Below are positions 6,885 through 8,116 of a DNA stretch of 8,116 bases, in pieces. A program made the position numbers and the translations under genes. The DNA is from an uncultured Collinsella sp. (lineage in GTDB: Bacteria; Actinomycetota; Coriobacteriia; Coriobacteriales; Coriobacteriaceae): positions 1 through 8,116 of the forward strand of contig CAKTUC010000059.1 in the NCBI GenBank assembly GCA_934617135.1, in the 5' to 3' direction. Under the pieces are notes generated by a model. It ran no database searches and was not told the DNA's origin. It saw nothing but the letters and a program-made list of their open reading frames with translations. Position 1 is the first letter of the stretch; each line of letters opens with the position of its first letter.

Positions 6885-8116
6885 ATGTCCCAGCAACGTA
6901 AGTTCTTCCCCGGCTGGCTCGTGGTGGCCTCCGGCTTTGTGATCATGGCCACGTGCTACACCATCTTCGTCAACTGCATGAGCCTGTTCCAGCCGCTCAT
7001 CGTCAGCGACCTCGGGATCACGCTTGCCCAGTACAACATCTCCAACGCCATCTCTACCGTGGTGAGCGTTATCGGATCGCTTGTCATTGGCCATGTTGCC
7101 GACAAGGTTAGTGGTCGCATTTTGGGCTCTCTCACTGTAATTGCCACCTCTGCCGTTCTTGCCGGTATGAGCTTTGTCGGTGAACTGTGGCAGGTCTACG
7201 TGCTCTTTGCCGTCTCGGGCTGCTTTGCCGTCGCCTCGACCCGCCTGCTCATTAGCCTTGTGACCGCCAACTGGTTTACGGCCAAGCGAGGCCTTGCCAT
7301 CTCCATCGCACTTTCGGGCTCGGGCTTTGGCGGCGCTATTCTGTCTCCCATCGTGAGCTCGCTGATCGTGAGCGTTGGCTGGCGTTCCGCCTTCCTGGTG
7401 CTCGCGGCTATCTGCATGGTGGCGGCGCTGCCCATCACGGCCTATTCCTTCCGCACCAAGCCTTCCGAGATCGGTCTGAAGCCGCTCGGCGAGAACCCGG
7501 GCGATCCGTCCGTCTCGACGGCCGGCGACAAGGACGAGCACACGGCTCCTGAGGTTAGCGTTGGCTGGTCTCGTATCAAGAAGAGCCCGGCGTTTTGGCT
7601 GCTTGTCGTCGCCTTCCTCTTTATGGGGCTCGTTAACGGCGCCATCTTGCCCAACCAGGTCACCAACATGACGAGCGTTACCGTCAACGGCGCCAAGATT
7701 GTCACGGGTGGCCACGACCCCATGTGGGCCGGTACGGTGCTTTCGGCCTACATGGTCACGGTTGTTATCGCCAAGATTTCGCTCGGTGCGATCTACGACC
7801 GCTTTGGCCTGCGCTTTGGCAATATCCTTGGCTCCGTTGCGTGTATTGTCGCCTGTGTGGCGCTGTGCTTCCCGACGACGGACCTTGGTCCAATTGTGGC
7901 CGCTGTGAGCTTTGGTATCGGAACGTGCATGGGCACCATCACGCCTACCATTGCCGCGTCCAAGCAGTTTGGCATGGCCGACCTCGGCAAGGTCACGGGC
8001 ACCATTACCTCGCTCGAGATGGTCGGCGGCACCGTGGGCGCCATCGTCTCGGGCGTGCTGTTCGATGCCACGGGCTCCTTTGCGAGCACCTGGATTGTGT
8101 GCCTGGCATGCTCCGT
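6885..8116 (+). CDS. MFS transporter, oxalate/formate-antiporter-like (3' partial)
   Basis: The frame runs from ATG 6885 to the window end without a stop, giving 410 residues of a protein that should be only slightly longer. AAGGAG at 6875-6880 lies 4 nt before the ATG. The N-terminus (FFPGWLVVASGFVIM) is the style of the OFA/monocarboxylate-carrier-like MFS branch. The loop 2-3 motif is GHVADKVSGR (residues 69-78), and NWFTAKRGLAISIALSGSGFGGAILSPI follows the usual position of helices 4-5. A hydrophilic central loop (about 190-236) separates the two halves; the second half carries GAIYDRFGLRFGN, the repeat of the loop motif. Several segments of the second half are present, with about one helix missing past the edge. 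The substrate is probably a small organic acid or amino-acid-like molecule, by family inference only. No clear promoter was found in the 49 bases before the ATG. Confidence 0.9.
   Translation, partial: MSQQRKFFPGWLVVASGFVIMATCYTIFVNCMSLFQPLIVSDLGITLAQYNISNAISTVVSVIGSLVIGHVADKVSGRILGSLTVIATSAVLAGMSFVGELWQVYVLFAVSGCFAVASTRLLISLVTANWFTAKRGLAISIALSGSGFGGAILSPIVSSLIVSVGWRSAFLVLAAICMVAALPITAYSFRTKPSEIGLKPLGENPGDPSVSTAGDKDEHTAPEVSVGWSRIKKSPAFWLLVVAFLFMGLVNGAILPNQVTNMTSVTVNGAKIVTGGHDPMWAGTVLSAYMVTVVIAKISLGAIYDRFGLRFGNILGSVACIVACVALCFPTTDLGPIVAAVSFGIGTCMGTITPTIAASKQFGMADLGKVTGTITSLEMVGGTVGAIVSGVLFDATGSFASTWIVCLACS

Noticed and set aside
6870..7715. A 281-codon open frame on the - strand opposite the MFS gene
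   Set aside because: Same register effect; composition is hydrophilic and unlike any family, while the + strand shows MFS motifs.

Overview
The window looks like chromosomal DNA of a GC-rich Gram-positive bacterium. The tandem YhgE/Pip-type membrane proteins, the strong GGAGG ribosome binding sites and the near absence of TTA, CTA and TCA codons all fit an actinobacterium. My best guess is a gut member of the Coriobacteriia such as Collinsella. This is an inference from protein style and codon use, because the window carries no rRNA or other taxonomic marker. All five genes are on the + strand; the first and last are cut by the window edges.

Region 1 (1-4023) holds two adjacent paralogous YhgE/Pip-family membrane proteins. 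The first lacks its start here. The stop codon of the first directly abuts the start of the second (TAAATG), and a near-perfect Shine-Dalgarno sequence sits in the last codons of the first, so they are one translationally coupled unit. Both have a helical, probably extracytoplasmic domain followed by an ABC-2-like membrane domain. Only the first has two further membrane segments and a charged C-terminal tail.

Region 2 (4024-4362) is a 339-base intergenic stretch full of RNA-like structure: a fold-back of about 100 nt with GA/GA internal loops, a perfect 11-bp hairpin, and a strong intrinsic terminator that ends only 67 nt before the next start codon. It may be just the end of the YhgE/Pip operon. 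It may instead be a structured leader with an attenuator controlling the transporter downstream. This is the least explained part of the window.

Region 3 (4363-5384) is a ten-helix EamA/DMT-family transporter with its own strong terminator. Region 4 (5385-6835) has a promoter-region dyad, an M20-family metal-dependent amidohydrolase with all expected metal ligands, and a nested hairpin that probably terminates it. Region 5 (6836-8116) is the start of a 12-helix-type MFS transporter resembling oxalate/formate-antiporter and monocarboxylate-type carriers, cut off by the window end. The amidohydrolase and the MFS carrier may act on the same substrate (uptake or export of an amide or its cleavage product), but only adjacency supports this. 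No mobile element, CRISPR array, tRNA or rRNA was seen.
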